DNA from: JBQTIQ01 sp052387955
Lineage (GTDB): Bacteria; Actinomycetota; Acidimicrobiia; Acidimicrobiales; JACDCH01
Assembly: GCA_052387955.1 (NCBI GenBank)
Contig: JBQTIQ010000006.1
Span: 1-60,274 of the forward strand
Length of the DNA: 60,274 bases
Reading direction: 5' to 3'
The stretch's first letter is position 1; each line of letters begins with the position of its first letter. This document shows, piece after piece, positions 12,440 through 20,672 of this stretch. A program made the translations under genes and the position numbers. Below the pieces are notes generated by a model that saw only the letters and a list, made by a program, of their open reading frames with translations, made no database searches and was not told the DNA's origin.

Positions 12440-14194
12440 GTGACGAGCGAGGCGTTGGTTGTCACCGTGGTTCCCGATGTCGCCGGCTTGGAGGGCAAGC
12501 GGTTCGACTACCTGGTCCCCGACGAGCTCCGGGACCAGGTGCGGGTGGGTACCCAGGTGCGGGTCGTGTTGGCGGGCCGGCGGGCCCGGGCCTGGGTCAC
12601 GGCCGTGGATGTCGAGCCGCCGCCGGGCGTCACGCTGCGGCCGATCGCCAAGGTCACGGGATGGGGCCCGGCGGCCGACGTGGTGGCGTTGGCCGAGTGG
12701 GCGGCGTGGCGCTGGGCCGGCCGCCTCGTCCACCTGCTCGACGCCGCCTCGCCACCGGGGGCGGTGCCGTGCCTGCCCTCGCCCCCGGCGGCGGGCGCCC
12801 GGCCGGCGCCAGGGCCTCACGACGGGGCGCGCCTCGAGTGGTTCCAGGCTGCGGGCGTCACGGTGGTGGAGGTGGCGCCGGCCGACGACCCGCTCACGTT
12901 GGCGGGCGCGGCGGCGTCGACCGGCGCCGCCCTGGTACTGGCCCCATCGGTCGACACCGCCCAGCGGTTGGCGTCCGGCCTCCGTGAGGCCGGCGTCGCC
13001 ACTGCACTGGTGCCCCGGGACTGGGCGCAGGCGGCGGCGGGAGGACGTGTCGTCGTGGGGGCCCGGGGGGCAGCGTGGGCGCCGGTCCCCGGGCTGTCGG
13101 CGGTCCTGGTGCTCGACGAGTCCGACGAGGGCTACCGGGAGGGGCGGGCCCCCACCTGGCACGCCCGCGACGTGGTGGTGGAGCGCGCCCGACGGGCCGG
13201 TGTGCCCTGCGTCCTGGCGTCGCCGGCCCCGAGCCTGGCCGCGGCCGCGCTGGCCGGGCCCCGGCGACTTCCCGCCGCCCGCCGCCGGGCGGGATGGCCG
13301 GTGCTCGACATCGTCGACCGCCGTCGCGAGGACCCCCGCACCGCCGGGCTCCTGTCGGCCCGGTTGGCCACCCTGGTGCGCGACCCGGCCCGGGGCCGGG
13401 CCCTGTGCGTGCTCAACCGCACCGGCCGGGCCCGGCTCCTCGCCTGCGCCGCGTGTGGGGAGGTGGCCCGCTGTGTCGCGTGCCGTGCCGCGGTCGGCAT
13501 GCCCGCCGACGAACCGTCCCGGCTCCGGTGCCCCCGGTGCCGGGCCGAACGGCCGGTGGTGTGCGCGGCCTGCGGCTCGTCGCGCCTGCGGAACCTGCGG
13601 GCCGGCACCCGGCGGGTGGCGGAGGAGCTGGCGGCGTTGGCCGGCGAGCCGGTGGGGGAGGTGGTGGCGAAGGAGGCCCGTTCGGGTGACGCTCGTATCC
13701 TGATCGGCACCGAAGCCGTCCTGCACCAGGTGGCCCCGCCCATCGGCGTGGTGGCCTATCTCGACTTCGACCAGGAACTGCTGGCGCCTCGCTACGCCGC
13801 CGCCGAGGCGGCGCTGGCCCTGCTGGTACGGGGGGCGCGTCTGGTCGGCCCCCGGGCCGACGGCGGTCGCCTGCTGGTCCAGACCCGCGTCCCCCGTCAC
13901 CCCGTGCTCGACGCCGTCCTCCACGCCGACCCCGGCCGGCTCGTCGCCCCCGAAGCCGAAGCCCGCCAGGCGCTGCGCTTCCCCCCGGCGGCCGCCCTGG
14001 CCGAGATCTCGGGCGCGGCGGCAGAGCTCTTCGTGGCGGGCTTGGCCGGTGTCCCGGGGATCGATCTCCTGGGGCCGGCCGACGGCCGCTGGCTGGTCCG
14101 GGCCGACGGCCACCGTGCCCTGGGCGACGCCCTGGCCGCCGTCCCCCGTCCCCCCGGTCGGCTGAGGATCGCGGTCGACCCCGACCGGGTCTGA
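12440..14194 (+). CDS. priA: Degenerate PriA-like primosomal protein
   Basis: A replication-restart protein homologue of 584 residues, shorter than the roughly 730 of E. coli PriA. The N-terminal 3'-DNA-binding domain (VVPDVAGLEGKRFDYLVPDE) is present. The zinc-binding cluster has paired cysteines from Cys336 (CAACGEVARC, RCPRC, VVCAACGSS). In the helicase part I find no Walker A GxGKT motif, and the DEAH box position reads LDESDEGY, so ATP-driven unwinding is unlikely. This loss is typical of actinobacterial PriA and suggests a structural primosome role. The GTG start is the last of several overlapping candidates after GGTGAGCG. Confidence 0.88.
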   Translation: MTSEALVVTVVPDVAGLEGKRFDYLVPDELRDQVRVGTQVRVVLAGRRARAWVTAVDVEPPPGVTLRPIAKVTGWGPAADVVALAEWAAWRWAGRLVHLLDAASPPGAVPCLPSPPAAGARPAPGPHDGARLEWFQAAGVTVVEVAPADDPLTLAGAAASTGAALVLAPSVDTAQRLASGLREAGVATALVPRDWAQAAAGGRVVVGARGAAWAPVPGLSAVLVLDESDEGYREGRAPTWHARDVVVERARRAGVPCVLASPAPSLAAAALAGPRRLPAARRRAGWPVLDIVDRRREDPRTAGLLSARLATLVRDPARGRALCVLNRTGRARLLACAACGEVARCVACRAAVGMPADEPSRLRCPRCRAERPVVCAACGSSRLRNLRAGTRRVAEELAALAGEPVGEVVAKEARSGDARILIGTEAVLHQVAPPIGVVAYLDFDQELLAPRYAAAEAALALLVRGARLVGPRADGGRLLVQTRVPRHPVLDAVLHADPGRLVAPEAEARQALRFPPAAALAEISGAAAELFVAGLAGVPGIDLLGPADGRWLVRADGHRALGDALAAVPRPPGRLRIAVDPDRV

Positions 14195-14221
14195 AGTCTC
14201 GGCGTTCTTCGGGACGGCTGC

Positions 14222-14977
14222 TCAGCTGAAGGGGCTCTTGGGGCACCCTTGGAGCTCGCCGTCGAGGTAGAGGTCGACCTTCTCGTTGTAGAAGCAGGCC
14301 AGGCCGGCGATCTTCTGGCTCTCGGCCGTCGGTGTCCGGTACATCCACACGATGTCTTCGTGACGGGTACCTCCGGCATCGACCGACCAGTAGGTGGCGG
14401 TCCCCTTGTAGGGGCAATGGGTCTCGGTGGCCGTGGGGGTGAGCAGGTCGAGCCGGACGTCGCTCAGGGGAAGGTAGAAGCGGGTGGGAAGGCTGGTCTC
14501 GAACAGGGCTCGGGGCTGATGGGACTCGGCCACGGTGACGCCGTCGATCTCCACCCGGACGTGGCGGGAGCTGGCCAGGATGTCGACCCGCTTGTACGGG
14601 TCGCGGGGATGCACGTACACGGGCTCGTCCTCCTCCAGCCACTCGTCCATGGCCTCCCATTCGAAGCGGAAGGCGTCGCGCAACTCCGGTAGCGGGGAGT
14701 CGGTGTAGCGGCGGGCGGCGCCGGCGGCCACGGCCCGGGCGACCTTGACGTCGAAGAGCTCGGGCGTGCCTCGGCTGGGCGAGCGGTCGCCGGCGCCGGC
14801 GGGCACCAGCTCGGCCCGCACGTCCTCGGCGGGGATGTAGTACGCCGGGTAGTAGGGCACCTCCCACACCAGCAGGGGCCGGTAGGTGTCGGCCACGACC
14901 TCGCCGCCCAGGACCGCCCGCACCCGCTTCGGCCCGTGCTCCACCCGGGCCCGTCCTCGTCCCGTCGTCGTGCCCAC
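14222..14977 (-). CDS. DUF427 family protein
   Basis: A 251-residue protein with two DUF427-type halves. The first includes LLVWEVPYYPAYYIP. The second has the diagnostic CPYKGTATYWSV and LACFYNEKVDLYLDGE. Function is unknown in the family; the fold is a small beta-barrel. The start is GTG 14977, chosen because GAGGAGG sits about 7 bases upstream; longer in-frame starts to 15118 run through the divergent promoter region and read as low-quality sequence. It is divergent from csoR and convergent with priA, only 27 bases from the priA stop. The CsoR-like palindrome at 15080-15096 lies upstream of it too, so co-regulation is possible. Confidence 0.8.
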   Translation of the reverse strand: MGTTTGRGRARVEHGPKRVRAVLGGEVVADTYRPLLVWEVPYYPAYYIPAEDVRAELVPAGAGDRSPSRGTPELFDVKVARAVAAGAARRYTDSPLPELRDAFRFEWEAMDEWLEEDEPVYVHPRDPYKRVDILASSRHVRVEIDGVTVAESHQPRALFETSLPTRFYLPLSDVRLDLLTPTATETHCPYKGTATYWSVDAGGTRHEDIVWMYRTPTAESQKIAGLACFYNEKVDLYLDGELQGCPKSPFS

Positions 14978-15079
14978 TGGCGGCCTCCTCGGCTCGATCG
15001 GCTTCGCCGGTTGTAACCGGGGCCACGCCCGGTTCCTTCCGGGCCCAGCTCCTCCGCTCCTCGGCGGGCCCGTCCAGCA

Positions 15080-15096
15080 ATACCGGTACGGGGTAT
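15080..15096. promoter_or_regulatory. Probable CsoR operator
   Basis: ATACCGGTACGGGGTAT: arms ATACC and GGTAT are inverted around 7 bases, with a G-run in the middle. This resembles the TACCC/GGGTA-type operators of CsoR repressors. It lies 42 bases before csoR and about 100 bases before the divergent DUF427 gene, which suggests autoregulation. The match was judged by eye. Confidence 0.6.
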
Positions 15097-15137
15097 CCTC
15101 GACGGACGTCGAGGACACCTACGAGGGGCAGGGAACG

Positions 15138-15422
15138 GTGATCACCCGGGGCTACTCCGCCACCAAGGACCAGCTGGGCGACCGACTGGCCCGCATCGAG
15201 GGCCAGGTCCGGGGCATCGCCCGGATGGTCGACGACGACCGCTACTGCCTCGACGTGCTCAGCCAGATCAACGCGGTGCGGGCCGCGCTCGACAAGGTCG
15301 CCCTGGGACTGCTCGACGGCCACGCCCGCCACTGCCTCGTCGGCGGCGGCGGAGGACCGACCGATCCCGACGAGCAGGTCACCGAGCTCATGGGTGCGGT
15401 GGGCCGCATGATGTCGAGGTAG
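15138..15422 (+). CDS. csoR: CsoR-family metal-sensing repressor
   Basis: A 94-residue all-helical repressor of the CsoR/RcnR (DUF156) family. RLARIEGQVRGIARMV is the conserved DNA-facing helix. Cys37 (RYCLDV), His62 and Cys66 (GHARHC) occupy the Cys-His-Cys positions that bind Cu(I) in M. tuberculosis CsoR (C36/H61/C65), so a copper sensor is the most likely identity. GTG 15138 is chosen because it directly precedes the conserved region and follows GCAGGGAACG; the upstream open frame crosses the operator. No copper ATPase or chaperone is next to it, so its regulon beyond itself is unknown. Confidence 0.85.
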   Translation: MITRGYSATKDQLGDRLARIEGQVRGIARMVDDDRYCLDVLSQINAVRAALDKVALGLLDGHARHCLVGGGGGPTDPDEQVTELMGAVGRMMSR

Positions 15423-15510
15423 GCCCGGGGCTGTCGTCGCCGTCGGGCGCCGTTCACCCTGCGGACGGCTCACCGTCAGCACCTGGGGCCAGAGCGGTAA
15501 CCTCTCGGCC

Positions 15511-15840
15511 ATGCCGAGCCCGACGGTGATGTCGTCCTTGCGCGCCGACCTGGTAACCGAGCGTGACGCCTTACGGCGCCAGCTCGGCGAGCTCGGCGTC
15601 GACGGGTCCGGCGCCATGAGCTTCGACGAGAACTTCGCCGACTCGGGCCAGGTCGCCGCCGAACAGGGCGAGACCCGGGCCCTGGTGGCGACCCTCCAGG
15701 AGAAGCTGGTCGAGGTCGATCACGCCATCGGAAAATGGGACGAGGGCACGTACGGCACGTGCGAGGAGTGCGGCGCCGACATCTCCGAGCCCCGTCTCGA
15801 AGCCATGCCGGCAACGCGGTACTGCATCGTCCACGCGTGA
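15511..15840 (+). CDS. TraR/DksA family zinc-finger protein
   Basis: A 109-residue protein with an N-terminal coiled coil (LRADLVTERDALRRQLGEL; later ALVATLQEKLVEVDHAIGKW) followed by a C-terminal zinc finger, YGTCEECGADI then RYCIVHA. Ligands would be Cys-Cys-Cys-His, a change from the common four-Cys finger. Family members act on RNA polymerase secondary channels or are general regulators; the target here is unknown. The stop overlaps the GTG of the HD gene (GTGA), so the two are co-translated. ATG 15511 follows GCGGTAACC without a strong ribosome site, and ATG 15529 is also possible. Confidence 0.8.
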   Translation: MPSPTVMSSLRADLVTERDALRRQLGELGVDGSGAMSFDENFADSGQVAAEQGETRALVATLQEKLVEVDHAIGKWDEGTYGTCEECGADISEPRLEAMPATRYCIVHA

Positions 15841-16367
15841 TCGACGTGCGCTTCCCGCTCCCGCACCTGGCCCGGCGCTTCTTCGGGTCGCTGAGCGGCA
15901 GCGAGCCACCGGCCGGCGACGAGGCCTGGGCCCGCCGGCAGCTGCTGGCCGCCGAAGCCGACCTGTGGGAGCGGATGTCCAACCCCGACCGGCGGCACGC
16001 CATCGGCGTCGCCCGCCGGGTCGAGCGGGCCCTCGGCCACGAGGCGGCCCGGCCGGTCCTGGCGGCGGCGTTGCTCCACGACGTGGGCAAGATCTCCTCT
16101 GCCCTCGGTACCTACGGGCGGGTCGTGGCCACCGTCACCGGTGCCGCCGCCGGCTACAAGCGTGCCCGCCGGTGGTCTTCGGGCCACGGGTTCCCCCGAC
16201 GGATCGGGCTCTACCTCGACCATCCCGGTATCGGCGGCGATCTCCTGGCCCAGGCCGGGAGCGACGCCCTGACCTCGGAGTGGGCGCGCCAGCATCATCA
16301 GCCGCCCGAGCGGTGGACCCTGGACCCGGTCGTGGCTGCTGCGCTCAAGGCAGCCGACGACGACTGA
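15837..16367 (+). CDS. Small HD-domain phosphohydrolase-like protein
   Basis: A 176-residue protein with an HD superfamily metal site: RRHAIGVARRVERAL supplies the first His and ALLHDVGKI the His-Asp pair. A later WARQHHQP can supply further His ligands. HD proteins hydrolyse phosphate esters or nucleotides, and the substrate cannot be told from sequence. The start is GTG 15837, overlapping the stop of the TraR/DksA gene. The next gene, encoding a lipoprotein, begins 41 bases downstream. Confidence 0.75.
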   Translation: MIDVRFPLPHLARRFFGSLSGSEPPAGDEAWARRQLLAAEADLWERMSNPDRRHAIGVARRVERALGHEAARPVLAAALLHDVGKISSALGTYGRVVATVTGAAAGYKRARRWSSGHGFPRRIGLYLDHPGIGGDLLAQAGSDALTSEWARQHHQPPERWTLDPVVAAALKAADDD

Positions 16368-16408
16368 CGACTGAGGTGCGAGCGTCCCCGGCAGACAAGG
16401 AGCGGGAC

Positions 16409-17083
16409 ATGGCTAGCAGCGACCGTCGCCCACCTCGACACCCGATCGTCGCCGCGGCGGCGATGGCGGTGATGGTCCTGGCGTCGTGTGCGAAGGGCAA
16501 CGACCCCCGTGCCGGGGTCGGGGCATTGTCGTCGCCGCCCCCGTCGTCGGCGTCGTCGGCACCGCCGGCGACGGCGTCGTCGCCGCCCACCTCGGTCGGC
16601 CCCGTGCTCAAGGCGTCGTCGGCCGTCACCATCAACGGCATCGGACCGGTGCGCGAGGGCATGACCGTGGCCGACGCCACCAAGGCGGCAGGGGTAGAGC
16701 TGGTCGCCGTCGTCGGCGCCGACCCCACCAACACCGTGTGCACGTACGTGCGCCCGGCGCCCGGCTCGGGCCTCGAGAACGACCTGGCCTTCATGGTCAG
16801 CGAGGGCACCATCGCCCGGGTCGACGTCACCGGGTCACGGGTGGCCACCGTGTCGGGCATCAAGGTGGGCAGCACCGAAGCGCAGGTCCTGTCCACGTAC
16901 CCGGAGCAGATCGCGGTGACGCCGCACCCCTACACCGGTCCCGCCGGGCACTACCTGACCTTCGTACCCCAGGACCCCGTCGACGGCGGCTACCGGGTCG
17001 TGTTCGAGACCGACGGGCAGAAGGTCACCGAGTACCACGCCGGTCGGCTCCCCGAAGTCGAGTACATCGAGGGCTGCTCGTAG
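16409..17083 (+). CDS. Secreted lipoprotein of unknown function
   Basis: 224 residues. The N-terminus is a lipoprotein signal: basic start, hydrophobic IVAAAAMAVMVLASC with lipobox LASC, so lipidation at Cys29 is expected. A low-complexity Ser/Pro/Ala linker follows (about 40-75). The folded part has two similar segments, INGIGPVREGMTVADATKAA and VSGIKVGSTEAQVLSTYP, each with a G-x-T-x-x-x-V pattern like the BamE/SmpA-like fold, though this is a weak resemblance. ATG 16409 has AAGGAGCGGG upstream. No function is assigned. Confidence 0.75.
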   Translation: MASSDRRPPRHPIVAAAAMAVMVLASCAKGNDPRAGVGALSSPPPSSASSAPPATASSPPTSVGPVLKASSAVTINGIGPVREGMTVADATKAAGVELVAVVGADPTNTVCTYVRPAPGSGLENDLAFMVSEGTIARVDVTGSRVATVSGIKVGSTEAQVLSTYPEQIAVTPHPYTGPAGHYLTFVPQDPVDGGYRVVFETDGQKVTEYHAGRLPEVEYIEGCS

Positions 17084-17098
17084 CTGGCGGTCAGCCGC

Positions 17099-17383
17099 CT
17101 AGCTGCCGTCGGGCGCCCGACGGCGCCACCAGCCGGTCAGCTCGGCCGCCGTCGCCGGCCGGCCCCGGGCGTACCAGACGGCGGCGCCGACGAGCCACGT
17201 GCCGTTCACGGCCACCCCCGAAAATCGGTCGCGGAGCATCCAGCCGGCCACGACGGCGCCGACCGCGGCTTCGTGGGCCAGGAACTGGGTGAGCTGGCGG
17301 CGGCGCACGATCGGTACGAACCGGGCGGCCAGCGCGATCGAGATCGGGTAACCGACGATGTGCAACCCGGTGGCGAGATTCAC
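17099..17383 (-). CDS. Small membrane protein, unknown
   Basis: 94 residues with a hydrophobic N-terminal segment (HIVGYPISIALAARFVPIV) and a second one (AAVGAVVAGWM, then WLVGAAVWYA), separated by a basic loop. No family is recognised. It reads on the minus strand between the convergent lipoprotein gene and trpS. The GTG start at 17383 lies just inside the family B repeat region. The overlapping frame 17091-17438 looks like a shadow. Confidence 0.5.
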   Translation of the reverse strand: MNLATGLHIVGYPISIALAARFVPIVRRRQLTQFLAHEAAVGAVVAGWMLRDRFSGVAVNGTWLVGAAVWYARGRPATAAELTGWWRRRAPDGS

Positions 17384-17407
17384 GGGCGAACGCCTCTACG
17401 TGCCGGT

Positions 17408-17550
17408 TGCGTTCCCCGGCTACGCAGGCCGCGCCCAACCGCGCCTGCGCTGGCGCTCCGGCGCGCGCGTCGTTGCCCGCGGAGCAAGCGATGACTGTGC
17501 CGGCGGCGTTCCCCAGCCCCGCAGGCCGCGCCGAGCGCCGGCCAAGGCGT
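17408..17550. repeat. Family B repeat: one full copy plus an adjacent partial copy
   Basis: 17410-17470 (GTTCCCCGGCTACGCAGGCC..., CGCGCCTGCGCTGGCGCTCC) is nearly identical, in reverse complement, to 21567-21627 over about 57 bases. A partial second copy follows at 17504-17540 (GCGTTCCCCAGCCCCGCAGG). The region lies between the small membrane protein gene and the 3' end of trpS and contains no convincing gene. Confidence 0.7.
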
Positions 17551-17561
17551 GGCCAGCACAG

Positions 17562-18545
17562 TCATCCTGGCGCCAGCAGGCCGATCGCCTGCTGGGCCCG
17601 GGCCAGGGTGGCCGCCGCCCGTTCATGGGCTTTCTCGGCCCCCTGCGCCAACAGCTTGGCCAGGCCCGACGGGTCCGCCGCCAACAGGCGGTACCGCTCC
17701 TGGACCGGGCGGAGGTACTCGACGACGGCGTCGGCAACGTCGGCTTTCAGCGGCCCGTACTGGGTGTAGTCGGCCGCCAACGCGGCGGGGTCGGGCTCGC
17801 CGGTGGTGGCGGCCAGGATCGACAGCAGGTTCGATACGCCGGGCTTGGCCTCGGGGTCGAAACGGACCTCGGACCCGGTGTCGGTCACCGACCGTTTGAT
17901 CTTGCGGGCGACGACGGACAGGTCGTCCAGCACCAGGATCGTGCCCGAGGGCGAGTCGACCGATTTCGACATCTTGCGGGTGGGCTCCTGCAGGTCCATG
18001 ACCCTGGCGCCGGCGATGCGGATCACGGCCTCCGGCACGGTGAACGTCTCTCCGTAGCGACTGTTGAACCGGCCGGCGAGGTCTCGGGCCAGCTCGACGT
18101 GCTGTCGCTGGTCGTCGCCCACCGGGACCTGTTCGGCGTCGTAGAGCAGGATGTCGGCCGCCATCAGCGCCGGGTAGGTGAAAAGCGCCGCCGGCACGAA
18201 CTCGGCGGTGTCGGACTTGTCCTTGAACTGGGTCATGCGCCGCAGCTCACCGAACGCGGCGGTGCACTCCATGAGCCACGCCAGCTGGCTGTGCGCCGGC
18301 ACGTGGCTCTGCACGAACACGGTCGACACCTCGGGGTCGAGGCCGACCGCGAAGAACAGCGTCGCCAGCTCCAGGGTGCGCCGGCGCCGCTCGGCCGGGT
18401 CACCCGGCACCGTCAGGGCATGGAGGTCGACGACGCAGTAGTAGGCCTCCGGGCCCTGGTCGTCGACCCAGTTGCGCAGGGCGCCGAGCAGGCTCCCGAG
18501 CGTCGCCTCACCAGAGGGCTGCATACCCGACAGCACCCGCGCCAC
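17562..18545 (-). CDS. trpS: Tryptophanyl-tRNA synthetase
   Basis: Charges tRNA-Trp; class I synthetase of 327 residues, full length. The HIGH-type motif is PSGEATLGSLLGALRNW and the KMSKS loop is TRKMSKSVDS. GDDQRQHVELARDLAGRFN is the family-typical segment between them. The start is GTG (complement of 18543-18545), immediately before ARVLSGMQPSG. It is divergent from the DM13 gene. The 90-base divergent region holds GGTTC-acc-GAACC (18573-18585), a small dyad that may belong to the promoter. Its 3' end abuts the family B repeats. Confidence 0.96.
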   Translation of the reverse strand: MARVLSGMQPSGEATLGSLLGALRNWVDDQGPEAYYCVVDLHALTVPGDPAERRRRTLELATLFFAVGLDPEVSTVFVQSHVPAHSQLAWLMECTAAFGELRRMTQFKDKSDTAEFVPAALFTYPALMAADILLYDAEQVPVGDDQRQHVELARDLAGRFNSRYGETFTVPEAVIRIAGARVMDLQEPTRKMSKSVDSPSGTILVLDDLSVVARKIKRSVTDTGSEVRFDPEAKPGVSNLLSILAATTGEPDPAALAADYTQYGPLKADVADAVVEYLRPVQERYRLLAADPSGLAKLLAQGAEKAHERAAATLARAQQAIGLLAPG

Positions 18546-18635
18546 GGCCGCGAGCGTAGGGGAGCGCCCCCGGGTTCACCGAACCGTAAGCGGCATCGGC
18601 CGTCGCCCCGCCGGCCGCCGGTGTTGCATGGGCCG

Positions 18636-19577
18636 ATGCCTCTCTCGTTGCGCCCGCCAATGACCGGGGCAACCTCGCGCCGGCGGCGGCGGTGGACGGG
18701 GGCGGTGGTCCGGGCGGCGGCGGTGACCGCGCTCGTCGGTGCCGCCTACCTGGTCAGGCCCGGGCCGGTGCGATCGACGGTGCGCCACCCTGAGGCGCTG
18801 GGGCGAGTGGGCCTACTGGTCCTGGCCTGGGTGGGCCTGGGCTGGGTGGTGCGACGTCTGCTGGCGGGCCGGGTGGCGGTCCAACGGCTGGTGATGGCGG
18901 TGCCGGCCGCGGTCCTGGTGTTGATGCTGATCGTCCCCTACGCCTCGGACCAGACCGTGGTGGAGCCGTTCCCCGTCGTCGCCGGCCCGTCCCCGGCGGT
19001 CCCGGCCCCGTTGGTGGGGCGAGGACCGACGCCGGCGGTCGCGGCCATCGGTGGTCTCTCGCCGGCGGGCTCCGGTCCCGGCCCGACGGCGCCCGGCCCG
19101 ACGACGACGGCACCGACCGAGCCGCTCGTACCCGCCGGCCCCAGGGCGCCGGTCGTCGGCCCCGTCGTCCCCGCCCCGGAGGTGCTCCAGCCTGCGGCCC
19201 AGCCCGTGCCCGAGACCATCGTTGCCGCGCCGGCCCCGCCGACGCCGGCGGCGCCGGTCGCCCTGGGCGCAGGATCCTTCGTCGGCATCGATCATCGGGC
19301 GGCGGGGGACGTCGCCCTGTACCGCCTGGCCGACGGGTCCGTGGTCGTCCGGTTGGAGAACGTCGACATCGAGCCCGGCCCCGACTACGACCTGTACCTG
19401 GTCGCCGGCGCCGGCCGTGAGAGCCCCGACGGCGGCGCCCGGCTGGGCGACCTCAAGGGCAACAAGGGCGACCAGAACTATCCCGTGGCCCCTGGCGTAC
19501 CCGTTGACGGTGAGCTCACCGTGCTGGTCTGGTGCGAGGTGTTCTCGGTGCCGGTGGCCGCGGCCACGCTGAGCTGA
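18636..19577 (+). CDS. Membrane-anchored DM13-domain protein
   Basis: 313 residues. The N-terminal region is basic (TSRRRRRWTG) with three hydrophobic segments (about 22-40, 54-70 and 83-98). A long Pro/Ala/Gly-rich extracytoplasmic linker follows (about 105-205). The C-terminal DM13 domain runs from GSFVGIDHRAAGDV through GPDYDLYLV, GDLKGNKGDQNYPV and VWCEVFSVPVA. DM13 domains are proposed to bind cofactors or carry redox chemistry through the conserved Cys (VWC here). The start is ATG 18636 or ATG 18660 (same frame); both leave the membrane segments intact. The long open frame upstream to 17358 is antisense to trpS and not coding. Confidence 0.75.
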   Translation: MPLSLRPPMTGATSRRRRRWTGAVVRAAAVTALVGAAYLVRPGPVRSTVRHPEALGRVGLLVLAWVGLGWVVRRLLAGRVAVQRLVMAVPAAVLVLMLIVPYASDQTVVEPFPVVAGPSPAVPAPLVGRGPTPAVAAIGGLSPAGSGPGPTAPGPTTTAPTEPLVPAGPRAPVVGPVVPAPEVLQPAAQPVPETIVAAPAPPTPAAPVALGAGSFVGIDHRAAGDVALYRLADGSVVVRLENVDIEPGPDYDLYLVAGAGRESPDGGARLGDLKGNKGDQNYPVAPGVPVDGELTVLVWCEVFSVPVAAATLS

Positions 19578-19608
19578 CGCGACCTCCGGCCCGGCTCCCG
19601 GTGGGCGT

Positions 19609-19620
19609 GCGATTAATCGC
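19609..19620. promoter_or_regulatory. Perfect 12-base palindrome before the ABC exporter genes
   Basis: GCGATTAATCGC is a perfect palindrome with an AT-rich centre, unusual in this GC-rich DNA, 57 bases upstream of the DrrA-like gene. It is placed where a repressor or promoter would act. No regulator gene is adjacent, so the binding protein is unknown. Confidence 0.4.
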
Positions 19621-19676
19621 GGGGACCGGCCCGGTCCTATGAGCAGACTGGACCGCTGAACACCCGAGGGAGCCCG

Positions 19677-20672
19677 ATGACAACGCACCCTGCACTGGCC
19701 GTCGAGGCCACCGGCCTCGTCAAGTCCTTCGGCGAGACCCGGGCCGTGGACGGTGTCGACCTCTCGGTGCGGCGCGGGTCGGTGTACGGCGTGCTCGGTC
19801 CCAACGGCGCCGGCAAGACGACCACGATCCGCATGCTGGCGACCCTGATCCGTCCCGACGCCGGCAGCGCCCGGGTCCTCGGCCACGACATCGTCGCCGA
19901 CGCCGACGCCGTCCGGGGCCTGGTCAGCCTCACCGGCCAGATGGCGTCGGTCGACGAGGACCTCACCGGGCGGGAGAACCTGGTCCTGCTCGGCCGCCTC
20001 CTCGGCCTGAAGCGCCAGCCGGCCCGGGAACGAGCCACCGAGCTGCTCGAAGCGTTCGGGCTGTCCGAGGCGGCCGTGCGCCTGGTCAAGCACTACTCGG
20101 GAGGGATGCGGCGCCGGCTGGACATCGCCGCCAGCATCGTGGTCACACCGGAGCTGATGTTCCTCGACGAGCCGACCACCGGCCTCGACCCCCGGTCGCG
20201 CAACCAGGTGTGGGAGATCATCCGGGCCCTGGTGGCGGAGGGGACGACGATCCTGCTCTGCACCCAGTACCTCGAGGAAGCGGACCAGCTCGCCGACGGG
20301 ATCGCGGTCATCGACCGGGGCAAGGTGATCGCCGAGGGCACGCCCGCCCAGCTCAAGGCATCGGTCGGCTCGGGCGCCCTGCGGGTGCGCCTCCTCGACC
20401 CCGCGCAACGGGCCGAGGCGGCCCAGGTGCTCGATCGCGAGCTCGGTGCCGTCAACCTCGAGGCCGACCCCGCCGCCCTGTCCGCCTCGTGTGCCGACGC
20501 CGACCGGGCCGCCGGCGCCGTCGCCGAGCTCGCCCGCTCGGGGGTCCGTATCGCCGACTTCTCCCTCGGCCAGCCCAGCCTCGACGAAGTGTTCCTCGCC
20601 CTCACCGGGCACCCTGCCCAGGAGGTCCCCGCCGGGCCCGACCAGCCCATGGAGGAGGAGAAAGCGTCATGA
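19677..20672 (+). CDS. ABC transporter ATPase, daunorubicin-resistance (DrrA) type
   Basis: A cytoplasmic ATPase of a two-gene exporter. 331 residues. Walker A is GPNGAGKTTTIRML, the Q-loop region is SLTGQMASVDEDLTG, the signature is YSGGMRRRLDIA, Walker B is LMFLDEPTTGLDPRSR and the switch region is CTQYLEEADQLAD. The C-terminal extension after about residue 225 with SFSLGQPSLDEVFLALTGH (DFSLGQPSLDEVFLALTGH in this protein) is typical of the DrrA family, which exports drugs or lipids. It overlaps the permease gene by 4 bases (ATGA). Substrate unknown. Confidence 0.9.
   Translation: MTTHPALAVEATGLVKSFGETRAVDGVDLSVRRGSVYGVLGPNGAGKTTTIRMLATLIRPDAGSARVLGHDIVADADAVRGLVSLTGQMASVDEDLTGRENLVLLGRLLGLKRQPARERATELLEAFGLSEAAVRLVKHYSGGMRRRLDIAASIVVTPELMFLDEPTTGLDPRSRNQVWEIIRALVAEGTTILLCTQYLEEADQLADGIAVIDRGKVIAEGTPAQLKASVGSGALRVRLLDPAQRAEAAQVLDRELGAVNLEADPAALSASCADADRAAGAVAELARSGVRIADFSLGQPSLDEVFLALTGHPAQEVPAGPDQPMEEEKAS

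Noticed and set aside
17358..18635. N-terminal extension of the DM13 frame upstream of 18636
   Set aside because: It runs antisense to trpS and reads as low-complexity sequence; the natural start is near 18636.
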